Source of the DNA: Euzebya sp.
GTDB lineage: Bacteria; Actinomycetota; Nitriliruptoria; Euzebyales; Euzebyaceae
Assembly (NCBI RefSeq): GCF_964222135.1
Contig: NZ_CAXQBR010000006.1
Coordinates: forward strand, 1 to 64,000
Direction of reading: 5' to 3'
DNA length: 64,000 nucleotides
Numbering within the stretch: the stretch's first letter is position 1; each line of letters opens with the position of its first letter. The notes beneath the pieces were generated by a model, which had not been told where the DNA came from, searched no databases, and worked only from the letters and a program-made list of their open reading frames with translations. Both the position numbers and the translations under genes were made by a program. Shown piece by piece: positions 1 through 8,359 of this stretch.

Positions 1-614
1 GCGAGTCCGAAGCCGATGACGGAGAACGTCGGGCCGCCGTCGATCTGGGCCACACGCATCCGGAGGTGCTGCTTCTGCGCGCCAACGCACGACGGCTGGC
101 CGACGACCTTCAGGCCGCGGCCCCCGCCGCCGAACGCCGCCTTGACCGCGATCGGGTACCCGTGCGCCTCGCCGAAGCGCACCGCCTCGTCGGGGTCGTC
201 GGTCGGCTCGGTCGTCCCCGGCACGACGGGCACGTCCGCCGCCGCGGCCACCGCGCGGGCGGACAGCTTGTCGCCCATGCGCTCGATGGCCGACGGGGGC
301 GGCCCGATCCAGGCGAAGCCGGCGTCGATGACGGCACGCGCGAAGTCGGCGTTCTCGGAGAAGAACCCGTACCCGGGGTGGATGGCGTCGACGCCTGCCG
401 TCGCAGCGACCTCGAGGATCCGCTCGGTGTGCAGGTAGCTCTCGGTCGCCGGCGCGGGCCCGAGGAGGTGCGCCTCGTCGGCGCAGCGGACGTGGAGCGC
501 TCCGGCGTCCACGTCGGAGTGCACGGCGACGCTGCGGACGCCGAGCTCCCGGCAGGCGCGGATGACGCGGACGGCGATCTCGCCGCGGTTGGCGATCAGG
601 ACGGCATCGAACAT
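1..614 (-). CDS. Biotin carboxylase (acyl-CoA carboxylase alpha subunit), partial, running into foreign sequence
   Basis: The first residues ([20 protein letters not shown]) and the later [10 protein letters not shown] and [14 protein letters not shown] motifs are the N-terminal and first ATP-grasp signatures of biotin carboxylases. These enzymes load CO2 on biotin for propionyl-, methylcrotonyl- or geranyl-CoA carboxylases. The ATG at 614 follows no good ribosome site. After about residue 171 (near position 100) the frame stays open, but the residues no longer fit a biotin carboxylase. The tail (KQHLRMRV, then TFSVIGFGL) resembles the C-terminal domain of the RecJ exonuclease. The gene is divergent from the flavoprotein at 704 and shares the box at 639-652 with it. 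The carboxylase identity is secure for residues 1-171. A chimeric contig end is the likeliest reason for the rest. Confidence 0.85.
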   Translation of the reverse strand, partial: MFDAVLIANRGEIAVRVIRACRELGVRSVAVHSDVDAGALHVRCADEAHLLGPAPATESYLHTERILEVAATAGVDAIHPGYGFFSENADFARAVIDAGFAWIGPPPSAIERMGDKLSARAVAAAADVPVVPGTTEPTDDPDEAVRFGEAHGYPIAVKAAFGGGGRGLKVVGQPSCVGAQKQHLRMRVAQIDGGPTFSVIGFGL

Positions 615-638
615 GAGGCCCCCACCATAGTCCTCGAC

Positions 639-652
639 TTACTGTTCAGTAA
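639..652. promoter_or_regulatory. Operator of the TTACY-N4-RGTAA family (box a)
   Basis: TTACTGTTCAGTAA has perfect TTACTG/CAGTAA arms and lies in the 89-bp gap between the divergent biotin carboxylase and flavin oxidoreductase genes. It matches the other boxes in this window. A TetR-family repressor is the inferred ligand. Confidence 0.7.
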
Positions 653-703
653 ACTGTGGTTCCCGACCTGGCGGCGGCAGACCGCCGGAGGACTGGAGCC
701 GAC

Positions 704-2641
704 GTGGCAGACCTCTTCGACCCGATCACCGTGGGGACCATCCGCCTGGACCATCGGCTCGTCATGCCGCCGCACTCGGGTGGGAGGGGCGCCCTCCTCG
801 GGCGTCCGGACCAGTTCGAGCGGTTCTGCGCCTACTGGGTGGAGCGGGTCCGCGGGGGCGTCCAGTGGGTTGGCGGCACCCCGACGTTCGTCCGCAACCC
901 GTTGATCCCGGGCTTCGAACCCACCGGCGTCGGTGCGAGCGGCCCCGGCACGTTCCGCCAGCCGGGCTTCGTTGAGCGGCTGGCGGAGTTCACCGCTCGC
1001 CTCCACGCGGCGGGCGGGTGGTCCACGGTCCAGATGGTGATGCAGGGCGGGAAGCCGTCGGCACCGTCGCCGCGGCTGAGCGGGTACCGCGACCACGCCA
1101 TCCCCCACGCCCTCGACGCCGACGAGGTCGCGTGGCTCGTCCGCGAGTACGGCGAGTCCGCCGCCCTGGCCGCCGAGGGTGGCGCCGACGTCATCGAGCT
1201 CCACGCGAACCACGACGACGTCCTCCAGTGGTTCCTGTCGCCGCTGACGAACCACCGCGACGACGGCTACGGCGGCAGCGCCGAGGGCCGCCGCCGTCTG
1301 CTGCGAGAGGTCGTGGAGTCGATCCGCTCACACGTCGACCGGCCGCTCACGCTCGGCCTCCGGCTGTGCATCGACGAGATGATCGACGGCGGCTACGGGC
1401 TGGAGGACTGCCAGGCGCTGCTGGCGGCGTTCACGGCCGACGGCACGGTCGACTACTTCAGCCTCGACGTCGGGAACAACTGGGGGGCGCCGAGCTACGT
1501 GCCGCCGAACACCTACGGCGCGGCGCCGTGGGCGGAGCTGTGCGGTGAGGCGCGGACGGCGACCGATCTGCCGGTCCTCTACGCGGGTCGGGTGACCGAT
1601 GTGGCCACGGCTCGCCGGGTCGTGGCCGACGGCCACGCCGACCTGGTCGGCATGGTCCGCGCGCTCATCGCCGAACCGCAGCTCCTCGAGCACGTGCGCG
1701 ACGGCGCGGAGGAGGAGTCGCGGCCCTGCATCGGCGTCCAGGACTGCCTCAACCGGCGCGTGGTCGAGCACCTGCCGTTCGCCTGCGCGGTCAACCCCCA
1801 CGTGGGGCGGGAGACCGAGCGGCTGGTGCCGACCTCTGCGCCCCGCCACATCCTGGTCGTGGGGGGCGGGCCGGCCGGGACCGAGACCGCCGCGCTGGCC
1901 GCCGAGCGCGGCCACCGGGTCACGGTGTGGGAGCGCGAGGACCACCTCGGGGGGCAGCTCGCCGTCGCCGCCCGGGCGCGCATGAACCGGCCCTACGCGG
2001 ACTGGATCGACTGGCAGGCCCGCCGCCTCGACCGGCTCGGCGTGACCGTGGCGCTCGGCGTCGAGGCCACGGCGGACGCCGTCGTGGCGGAGGCTGCGGA
2101 CGTGGTCGTGGTGGCGACCGGCGCCCGTGCCCGTCGGCCTGACGCCGAGGGGCTGGCGCAGCCCCACGTGCGCACCGCCGTCGACGTCCTGTCCGGCGCG
2201 GAGGTGGGCCGCCGCGTGCTCGTGGTGTCCGAGGACGACCGCCCCGGCCCCCTCGCCGTGGCCGACCACCTGGCCGGCCTCGGCCACGAGGTGGTCCTGA
2301 CCCACCGCTCCCCCGCGCCGTCGCCGCTGGTCGGCGCCTACGCCCTCGGCGCGGTCCTCGCCCGGCTGGACCGCGACGGCGCGCAGCTGATCGCATCCAC
2401 GCGGCTCGTCGCCGTGGACGGATCCACGGCCCACGTGGCCAACACCTTCTCCGGACGTCGCTGGACCATCGAGGGCGTCGACACCGTCGTCCTCGCCACG
2501 GGCTCGGTCCCCGAGTCGACGCTGCACGACGCGCTCAGGGGCTCGCTGCAGGAGCTCCACCTCCTCGGCGACGCGTACGCCCCGCGCCGGGTCGTCTTCG
2601 CCACCAGGCAGGCGTACGCGCTGGTCGCCGACCTCGGGTGA
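704..2641 (+). CDS. Old-Yellow-Enzyme-family NADH:flavin oxidoreductase / 2,4-dienoyl-CoA reductase-like
   Basis: A protein of about 645 residues with an N-terminal FMN TIM barrel (starts ADLFDPITVGTIRLDHRLVM) and a C-terminal FAD/NAD module (VVGGGPAGTETAALAAERGH near residue 385). This is the layout of 2,4-dienoyl-CoA reductase FadH and trimethylamine dehydrogenase. The GTG at 704 is preferred over a start upstream because GGAG lies at 687-690. Two usual signatures are altered. The barrel motif HGYL reads H170-D-D-V, so the usual Tyr is absent. The iron-sulfur cysteine set reads C342, V345, C348, C361, so one of four ligands is missing. It likely reduces or demethylates an unsaturated intermediate, but its substrate and cofactor content are uncertain. 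It is under box a. Confidence 0.85.
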   Translation: MADLFDPITVGTIRLDHRLVMPPHSGGRGALLGRPDQFERFCAYWVERVRGGVQWVGGTPTFVRNPLIPGFEPTGVGASGPGTFRQPGFVERLAEFTARLHAAGGWSTVQMVMQGGKPSAPSPRLSGYRDHAIPHALDADEVAWLVREYGESAALAAEGGADVIELHANHDDVLQWFLSPLTNHRDDGYGGSAEGRRRLLREVVESIRSHVDRPLTLGLRLCIDEMIDGGYGLEDCQALLAAFTADGTVDYFSLDVGNNWGAPSYVPPNTYGAAPWAELCGEARTATDLPVLYAGRVTDVATARRVVADGHADLVGMVRALIAEPQLLEHVRDGAEEESRPCIGVQDCLNRRVVEHLPFACAVNPHVGRETERLVPTSAPRHILVVGGGPAGTETAALAAERGHRVTVWEREDHLGGQLAVAARARMNRPYADWIDWQARRLDRLGVTVALGVEATADAVVAEAADVVVVATGARARRPDAEGLAQPHVRTAVDVLSGAEVGRRVLVVSEDDRPGPLAVADHLAGLGHEVVLTHRSPAPSPLVGAYALGAVLARLDRDGAQLIASTRLVAVDGSTAHVANTFSGRRWTIEGVDTVVLATGSVPESTLHDALRGSLQELHLLGDAYAPRRVVFATRQAYALVADLG

Positions 2642-2643
2642 GC

Positions 2644-2672
2644 TTGTTTACCTACTGGTAGGTAAATAGACT
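2644..2672 (+). promoter_or_regulatory. Promoter with embedded operator (box b) for the thiolase operon
   Basis: TTGTTT (2644-2649) and TAGACT (2667-2672) are spaced by 17 bp and form a plausible sigma-70-type promoter. The 20-bp TTTACCTACTGGTAGGTAAA (2647-2666) fills the spacer. It contains two overlapping copies of the window's TTACY-N4-RGTAA box, one on each strand. A repressor bound here would block RNA polymerase. Confidence 0.65.
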
Positions 2673-2709
2673 GGCGCTGTCGTCCTGCGAGAGCTGAGGA
2701 GCTGCACCC

Positions 2710-3915
2710 ATGCGCGAAGCCGTCATCGTCGACGTCCTGCGGACCCCGATCGGCAAGGGCAAGCCCGGCGGGGCGCTGTCCGGCTGGCACCCGGTGGACC
2801 TCCTCGCCGAGGTCCTGTCGGGCATGGTCGACCGGACCGGCATCGATCCCGGCGTCGTCGACGACGTCATCGCCGGGTGCGTGTCCCAGAGCGGGCAGCA
2901 GTCCTTCAACGTCGCCCGCAACGCCGTGCTCGGTGCCGGCTTCCCCGAGCACGTGCCGGCCACCTCGATCGACCGTCAGTGCGGCTCCTCCCAGCAGGCC
3001 GTCCACTTCGCCGCCCAGGGCGTGCAGTCCGGCGCCTACGACGTGGCGATCGCCTGCGGCGTCGAGGTCATGTCACGGGTCCCGATGTTCTCCTCCGCCC
3101 AGGGCGAGGACTCCTTCGGCACCAAGGTCGCCGCCCGCTACGCCGACCGCGGCGGGCTGGTCAACCAGGGCATCAGCGCGGAGATGATCGCCGCGCGGTG
3201 GGGGTTCAGCCGCGAGGACCTCGACGCCTTCGCCGTCGAGTCGCACCAGCGCGCGGCTCGCGCGACGGAGGACGGGCTGTTCGAGGCCGAGGTGCTCGGC
3301 GTCGAGGTCGACCGCGGGGAGGGTCGCACCGGCGAGGTCATGACCGCCGACGAGGGGATCCGCGCCGGGTCGCGCGTCGAGGCCCTCGCCGGCCTGAAGC
3401 CGGCGTTCCACTCCGACGAGCTCGCCGCGCGGTACCCGGACATCAACTGGGTCGTGACCGCGGCCGGGGCGTCGCAGATCTCGGACGGTGCCTCGGCGGT
3501 GCTGGTCGTGGAGCGCGAGCGGGCCGAGGCCCTCGGGCTGACGCAGCGGGCCGCGATCCGCCACGTCGCGGTGGTCGGTGACGACCCCATCATGATGCTG
3601 ACCGGCGTCATCCCGGCGACGCAGAAGGTCCTCGACCGGGCCGGCATGTCCATCGACGACATCGACGCCTTCGAGGTCAACGAGGCGTTCGCCCCCGTCG
3701 TCCTGGCCTGGCAGGCGGAGACCGGCGCCGACCTCGACCGCGTCAACGTCAACGGCGGCGCGATCGCGAACGGGCACCCCCTCGGCGCGTCCGGTGGCAA
3801 GCTGATGGCGACCCTGGTCAACGTCCTCGAGCAGACGGGGGGCCGCTACGGGCTCCAGACGATGTGCGAGGGCGGCGGCATGGCCAACGCCACCATCATC
3901 GAGCGGTTGGGCTGA
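2710..3915 (+). CDS. Acetyl-CoA acetyltransferase / 3-ketoacyl-CoA thiolase (FadA family)
   Basis: A full-length 401-residue thiolase that splits or forms 3-ketoacyl-CoA in beta-oxidation. It carries the nucleophile Cys91 (IDRQCGSSQQ), the base His356 (ANGHPLGASG) and the second cysteine Cys386 (MCEGGG), all in the usual order. The ATG is preceded by a GAGGAG-type ribosome site about 10 bases upstream. It is the first gene of an operon running through the CoA ligase, two SDRs and the FrhB-like protein, and lies behind box b. The best-known relatives are FadA5/FadA6-like thiolases of actinobacterial steroid degradation, but family membership alone does not fix the substrate. Confidence 0.92.
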   Translation: MREAVIVDVLRTPIGKGKPGGALSGWHPVDLLAEVLSGMVDRTGIDPGVVDDVIAGCVSQSGQQSFNVARNAVLGAGFPEHVPATSIDRQCGSSQQAVHFAAQGVQSGAYDVAIACGVEVMSRVPMFSSAQGEDSFGTKVAARYADRGGLVNQGISAEMIAARWGFSREDLDAFAVESHQRAARATEDGLFEAEVLGVEVDRGEGRTGEVMTADEGIRAGSRVEALAGLKPAFHSDELAARYPDINWVVTAAGASQISDGASAVLVVERERAEALGLTQRAAIRHVAVVGDDPIMMLTGVIPATQKVLDRAGMSIDDIDAFEVNEAFAPVVLAWQAETGADLDRVNVNGGAIANGHPLGASGGKLMATLVNVLEQTGGRYGLQTMCEGGGMANATIIERLG

Positions 3916-3964
3916 GGCCCGGGAGCTGAGGGTCCGGGAGCGGCGAGAGGACAGGAGCGCGCAC

Positions 3965-5605
3965 GTGGAGCACCGACTGGTCTGCACCGGAGGGGACCTG
4001 CTGATCCGGGGTGCCGCGGCCGACCCCGATCGAGCCGCCGTGGTGATGCCCGGCGAGCGGCGCAGCTACGCCGAGCTCCTCGCCGCCGCGGTGGACGCGG
4101 CGCGCTCGTTGCACGGCCTCGGCGTCCGGCGCGGCGACCGGGTCGGCATCCTGATGCCCAACTCGCTGACCTACCTGGAGTCATGGTTCGGCGCCATGCT
4201 CCTGGGCGCCGTCGTGGTCCCGGTCAACAGCCGCTTCCGGACCCGCGAGCTCCGCCACGTGATGCCCGACGCGGAGGTCACGGTCCTGCTCGTCGCCGAC
4301 GAGCCGGGCGTGGTCAGCTTCGTCGACCGGATCACCACGGCGTTCCCCGACCTGGCCGACCAGGCCGGAGCAGCTGGGGGCGCGCCGCTCGAGCTGCCCG
4401 ACGCGCCCGACCTGGCTCACGTGGTCGACTTCAGCTCCACCGGCGCCCCCGGCGTCATCGACGTGGGCCGCTGGGTCGACGCCCGCGCCGACGTCGCACC
4501 GGACGTGGTCGAGCTGGCGGCGTCACGTGTCACCGTCCGGGACCCGGCGACGATCTTCTACACCTCGGGCACGACGTCGCTCCCCAAGGGCTGCATCCTG
4601 ACCCACGAGGCCATGGTCCGACAGGGCCAGGACACCGCGGAGCGGATGGACCTCCGGGTCGGGGACGTCATGTTCAGCCCCCTCCCGATGTTCCACAGCG
4701 CCTGCTCGCAGCCGTTGTTCGCGATGCAGTGGGTCGTCGGCACGTACTGCACCATGCCGACGTTCGACGCCGCCGCGGGGCTGCAGCTGATCCGTGACGA
4801 GGGCACCACGGTGATGTACACGGCGTTCCCGCCGATCACGGACGGCCTGGTCGACCACCCGGACTACGACCCCGAGCCCTTCCGGCGGGTCCGGTCGATC
4901 TTCACCGTCGCCCCACCGACCCAGCTGCGCCAGCTCGAGGCGAAGCTGCCCGGCACCAAGGTGGTCACTGCCTTCGGGATGACCGAGGTGGCCGGGTCGA
5001 TCGCGATGTCCGACCCGCGCGACCCGCTCGAGCTGCGCATCGCCCCGGGCAAGCCCCTGCGGGGTGCCGAGGTGGAGATCCGCGACATCGTCGACGACAC
5101 CCCGGTGCCCGACGGCGTCGAGGGGCAGATCGTCGGTCGCGGGCCCACGCTGTTCTCCGGCTACCAGGGCAGCCCCGACCTCACCGCCGCGGTCCTCGAC
5201 GCCGACGGGTGGTACCACACCGGCGATCTCGGCGTCATCGACGAGAACGGGCTGCTGCACTTCCGCGGCCGGCTGAAGGACATGCTCAAGATCGGCGGGG
5301 AGAACGTCGCCTCGATCGAGATCGAGTCCCACATCATCAGCCACCCGGAGGTCAACATGGCCGCCGTGGTGGGCATCCCGGACGCCCGGCTCGGGGAGGT
5401 CGCCGTGGCCTACGTCGAACCCGTCCGCGGCGCGTCGCTGACCCCCGAGGACGTCATCGAGTGGTGTCGCGGCGAGATCGCCAGCTTCAAGGTGCCGCGC
5501 CACGTCGAGCTCATCACCGAGTGGCCGATGTCGGCCACCAAGATCCGCAAGGTGGACCTCCGCGAGCGCGCGGCGGCGACCTTCACCGGCGAGGCGACCC
5601 CATGA
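3965..5605 (+). CDS. Acyl-CoA synthetase (AMP-forming), FadD3/HIP-CoA ligase-like
   Basis: A 546-residue ANL-superfamily ligase that activates a carboxylic acid with ATP and CoA. The P-loop-like motif FYTSGTTSLPKGC is near residue 198, the GWYHTGDLG motif near residue 418, and the catalytic C-terminal lysine region reads SATKIRKVDL. The GTG at 3965 is 49 bp after the thiolase stop. The protein ends in an ATGA overlap with the next SDR, so the two are cotranslated. The overall form resembles FadD3, which activates the side-chain-less steroid rings C/D acid. That resemblance is noted by eye only. The other full-length ligases are at 14920 and 18440. Confidence 0.88.
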   Translation: MEHRLVCTGGDLLIRGAAADPDRAAVVMPGERRSYAELLAAAVDAARSLHGLGVRRGDRVGILMPNSLTYLESWFGAMLLGAVVVPVNSRFRTRELRHVMPDAEVTVLLVADEPGVVSFVDRITTAFPDLADQAGAAGGAPLELPDAPDLAHVVDFSSTGAPGVIDVGRWVDARADVAPDVVELAASRVTVRDPATIFYTSGTTSLPKGCILTHEAMVRQGQDTAERMDLRVGDVMFSPLPMFHSACSQPLFAMQWVVGTYCTMPTFDAAAGLQLIRDEGTTVMYTAFPPITDGLVDHPDYDPEPFRRVRSIFTVAPPTQLRQLEAKLPGTKVVTAFGMTEVAGSIAMSDPRDPLELRIAPGKPLRGAEVEIRDIVDDTPVPDGVEGQIVGRGPTLFSGYQGSPDLTAAVLDADGWYHTGDLGVIDENGLLHFRGRLKDMLKIGGENVASIEIESHIISHPEVNMAAVVGIPDARLGEVAVAYVEPVRGASLTPEDVIEWCRGEIASFKVPRHVELITEWPMSATKIRKVDLRERAAATFTGEATP

Positions 5606-6423
5606 CCCCGACCCCAAGCCCCTTCGTCCAGGGACCCTACGCCCCGGCCGCTGGACGTGCGCTCGTGACGGGCGGCAGCTCGGGGATCGGCCGGGACATC
5701 GCCCTGATGCTCGCCAGCGCGGGCGTCCGCACCTACGTCGTCGGACGGCGTGCCGCCAAGCTCGACTCGGTCGTCGCAGAGGCCCCCGCGGGCACCGTCG
5801 TGCCGCTGGCCGCCGACATCCGCGACGCCGACGCCGTCGCCGCGGCCTTCGACGCCGCCGAGGCCGACGGGGGACCGGTGCCCCTGCTGGTGAACGCCGC
5901 GAGCGGTGCCTTCCTGGCCGCGGCTGAGGACATCTCGCCCAACGGCTTCGCCGCCGTCGTCGGCTCGAGCCTCACCGGGCCGTTCACCGTGCTGCGCCGC
6001 TGGGCGCGGCCGCTGCTCGACTCCGGGACGGCGGGGTGCGCGACGATGGTCTCGAGCGCGCTGGCCGAGCGCGAGGTCCCCGGCGCGGCGCACTCGAGTG
6101 CCGCGAAGGCCGGCCTCGAGGCGCTGATCCGCTCCCTCGCAGTCGAGTGGGGCCCCCGCGGCCTGCGGGTCAACTCCCTCGCCCCCGGTGCGTTCTCCAC
6201 CGAGGGGGCGGACGCCGGGATGTGGAGCGACGACGCCGTGCGCACCGCAGCCCTGTCCAACATCCCCCTCGGCCGGTTCGGCACGTCCGACGAGCTGCTC
6301 GGCGCCGCCGCGTTCCTGCTGAGCCGGGCCGCGACGTACGTGACCGGCGCGACGATCGTGGTCGACGGCGGCTGGCACCTCTCGTCGCACCCCTTCGGCG
6401 ATACCTTCCCCTCCCGGACCTGA
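5602..6423 (+). CDS. SDR oxidoreductase of the 2,4-dienoyl-CoA reductase type
   Basis: A 273-residue short-chain dehydrogenase with the Rossmann motif TGGSSGIG at residues 23-30. The usual catalytic YxxxK is not present; the region reads H164-S-S-A-A-K169. Together with RVNSLAPGAFSTEG this matches the peroxisomal/mitochondrial 2,4-dienoyl-CoA reductases, which also lack the standard tyrosine at this place. It probably uses NADPH to reduce a dienoyl-CoA. It starts at the ATG overlapping the CoA-ligase stop, so it is translationally coupled. Together with the OYE-type protein upstream, it suggests that unsaturated CoA esters arise in the pathway. Confidence 0.8.
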   Translation: MTPTPSPFVQGPYAPAAGRALVTGGSSGIGRDIALMLASAGVRTYVVGRRAAKLDSVVAEAPAGTVVPLAADIRDADAVAAAFDAAEADGGPVPLLVNAASGAFLAAAEDISPNGFAAVVGSSLTGPFTVLRRWARPLLDSGTAGCATMVSSALAEREVPGAAHSSAAKAGLEALIRSLAVEWGPRGLRVNSLAPGAFSTEGADAGMWSDDAVRTAALSNIPLGRFGTSDELLGAAAFLLSRAATYVTGATIVVDGGWHLSSHPFGDTFPSRT

Positions 6424-6445
6424 CCCCCACCTGACTGGAGTCGAC

Positions 6446-7564
6446 ATGGGTGACGTGCACTGGCGTGAGCTGTACCGCGAGGTGGTCGAGCCGGGGCTGT
6501 GCACCGGCTGCGCGGCGTGCGTGATGGTGTGCCCCCGCGACGTGCTGGACTACACCGACGACTACTGGCCGGTGCAGATCGGCGAGGGGATGGACGTCGA
6601 CGAGTGCGCGATCGGGGACCGGGGCTGTGACATCTGCACCCGGGCGTGCCCGCGGTTCCGCAACTGGGAGTCCGACATCGACGAGGTGCTGTTCGGCCAG
6701 CCCCGGGAGCCCGACGAGGTGTACGGCCACGTCCGCTCGATCCTGTTGACCCGGGCGACGGACAAGGGGGTGCACGAGGCCGGCCAGGACGGCGGGCTGG
6801 TGTCGACGCTGCTGATCTGGGGCTTCGAGAACGAGATGATCGACGGGGCGCTGACCTCGGCGGTCACCGAGAAGCGGGGGCCGTTCGACTCCGAGCCGGC
6901 GCTGGTGACGGACAAGGCGGGGGTGCTGGCCACGGCCGGGTCGCGCTACACGTACTCGGCGAACCCGTTGGCGATGGCGGAGGCCGATGAGAGGAAGCTG
7001 AAGCAGATCGCGCTGGTCGGCATGTCCTGCCAGGCGTCGATCAACGGGACGGTGCAGACCTACGGGGTGAACAAGTACAAGCGGAAGATCGCGTTGACGA
7101 TCGGGTTGCTGTGCTCCAAGACGTTCACCTACGAGGGCCAGAAGATCGTGTTGGCGTCCCACGGGATCGACATCGCCGACGTGGTGAAGGTGAACATCAA
7201 GGGCCGCTACATGGTGTGGCTGCGCGACGGGTCCTACCACGAGCTGCCGTTGAAGGAGTTCCACCCCTACACGCGTGAGGGGTGCAAGAAGTGCCCGGAC
7301 TTCGCCGCGGAGCACGCCGACATCTCCACGGGCGGGATCGGGGCGGACGACAACTGGACGTTGACGCTGATCCGCACCGAGCGGGGTGAGGAGTGGATGA
7401 AGGGCGTGATCGACGCCGGGCTGGTGGAGGCGCGGCCGGGCGAGTCCGACCCGGTGGCGATGAACCTGCTGACCAAGCTGTCGACGGTGTCCCGCAAGCG
7501 CTGGCCGGTCGACGACCTGGTCGAGGGCGCCCGCCGACCCGGCCTGCTGCCCATCGTCAGCTGA
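6446..7564 (+). CDS. FrhB-like coenzyme F420 hydrogenase/dehydrogenase beta-subunit family protein
   Basis: A 372-residue protein with two cysteine clusters at the N terminus: C19, C22, C25 and C29P (CTGCAACVMVCP), then C54, C61, C64 and C68P. Both suit [4Fe-4S] centres. The rest matches the FrhB/FdhB flavoprotein family, members of which move electrons between F420 or ferredoxin and a partner. No hydrogenase or formate dehydrogenase subunit lies nearby. It is embedded between two SDR genes in the thiolase operon, so it may act on a pathway intermediate or feed electrons to one of these enzymes. Its leucine codons include many TTG, unlike its neighbours, which may hint at a different history. 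The exact role is unknown. Confidence 0.82.
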   Translation: MGDVHWRELYREVVEPGLCTGCAACVMVCPRDVLDYTDDYWPVQIGEGMDVDECAIGDRGCDICTRACPRFRNWESDIDEVLFGQPREPDEVYGHVRSILLTRATDKGVHEAGQDGGLVSTLLIWGFENEMIDGALTSAVTEKRGPFDSEPALVTDKAGVLATAGSRYTYSANPLAMAEADERKLKQIALVGMSCQASINGTVQTYGVNKYKRKIALTIGLLCSKTFTYEGQKIVLASHGIDIADVVKVNIKGRYMVWLRDGSYHELPLKEFHPYTREGCKKCPDFAAEHADISTGGIGADDNWTLTLIRTERGEEWMKGVIDAGLVEARPGESDPVAMNLLTKLSTVSRKRWPVDDLVEGARRPGLLPIVS

Positions 7565-7565
7565 C

Positions 7566-8333
7566 ATGGGGCCGGACCTGTTCGACGTCGCCGGCCGCCA
7601 CGTCCTGGTGACCGGCGCCACCAAGGGCATCGGGGAGATGATCGTCCGGGGCTTCCACGCGGCGGGCGCGCACGTCTACCTGACGTCCCGGACCGCCGAG
7701 GACTGCGCGGCGCTCGCCGACGAGCTGGGGGGGCGGGCCGTCGGCCTCCCCGCCGACGTGTCGACCCTCGACGGCGTCCGTGCCCTGGCGGCTGCGGTGG
7801 CCGAGCGGACCGGCACCCTCGACGTGCTGGTCAACAACGCCGGCGCGACCTGGGGCGCCGACATCGAGGACTACCCCGACGAGGCGTGGGACAAGGTCCT
7901 CGCCCTGAACCTCAAGTCGCCGTTCCACCTGACGGTGGCCTGCCTGCCGCTGCTGCGAGCCGCCGCGACGGCGGAGCGGCCGGCGCGCGTCATCGCGATC
8001 GGGTCGGTCGACGGGATGCGGGTGCCGATCTGGGAGTCCTACGCGTACGCCGCGTCGAAGGCGGGCGTGCACCACCTGGTGAAGGTCATGGGGAAGCGCC
8101 TGGCGTCCGAGCACATCACCGTCAACGCGATCGCCCCTGGCGTCTTCCCCTCGAAGATGATGCGCTTCGCCATCGAGGAGGCCGAGGACGAGCTGGTGGC
8201 GTCCGTGCCCCTCGGGCGGCTCGGGCAGCCGGGGGATGCCGCCGGCGCGGCGGTCTTCCTCGCCTCCCCCGCGGCGTCGTGGATCACCGGCGCGGTCCTC
8301 CCCGTCGACGGTGGGATGGTCACGCTGGCCTGA
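7566..8333 (+). CDS. SDR-family oxidoreductase
   Basis: A 255-residue classical short-chain dehydrogenase. The cofactor motif is TGATKGIG, NNAG is present, and the active site reads Y-A-A-S-K within AYAASKAGVHH. The C-terminal DGGM segment is typical of FabG/RhlG-like 3-oxoacyl reductases. The ATG at 7566 lies one base after the FrhB stop, so it is the last gene of the thiolase operon. It likely interconverts a hydroxyl and a ketone on a ring or a CoA ester. The substrate cannot be told from sequence. Confidence 0.85.
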   Translation: MGPDLFDVAGRHVLVTGATKGIGEMIVRGFHAAGAHVYLTSRTAEDCAALADELGGRAVGLPADVSTLDGVRALAAAVAERTGTLDVLVNNAGATWGADIEDYPDEAWDKVLALNLKSPFHLTVACLPLLRAAATAERPARVIAIGSVDGMRVPIWESYAYAASKAGVHHLVKVMGKRLASEHITVNAIAPGVFPSKMMRFAIEEAEDELVASVPLGRLGQPGDAAGAAVFLASPAASWITGAVLPVDGGMVTLA

Positions 8334-8359
8334 CGCGGAGCGGTCGCCCGGCCCGCGGC

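Noticed and set aside
110-905. Long open frames on both strands near the window start
   Set aside because: They overlap the biotin carboxylase and flavoprotein and are rich in Arg/Pro/Gly/Ala as expected from out-of-phase reading of G+C-rich genes.
1328-2560. Long minus-strand open frame opposite the OYE-type gene
   Set aside because: No domain motif, and composition typical of an antisense shadow; the plus-strand gene explains the region fully.
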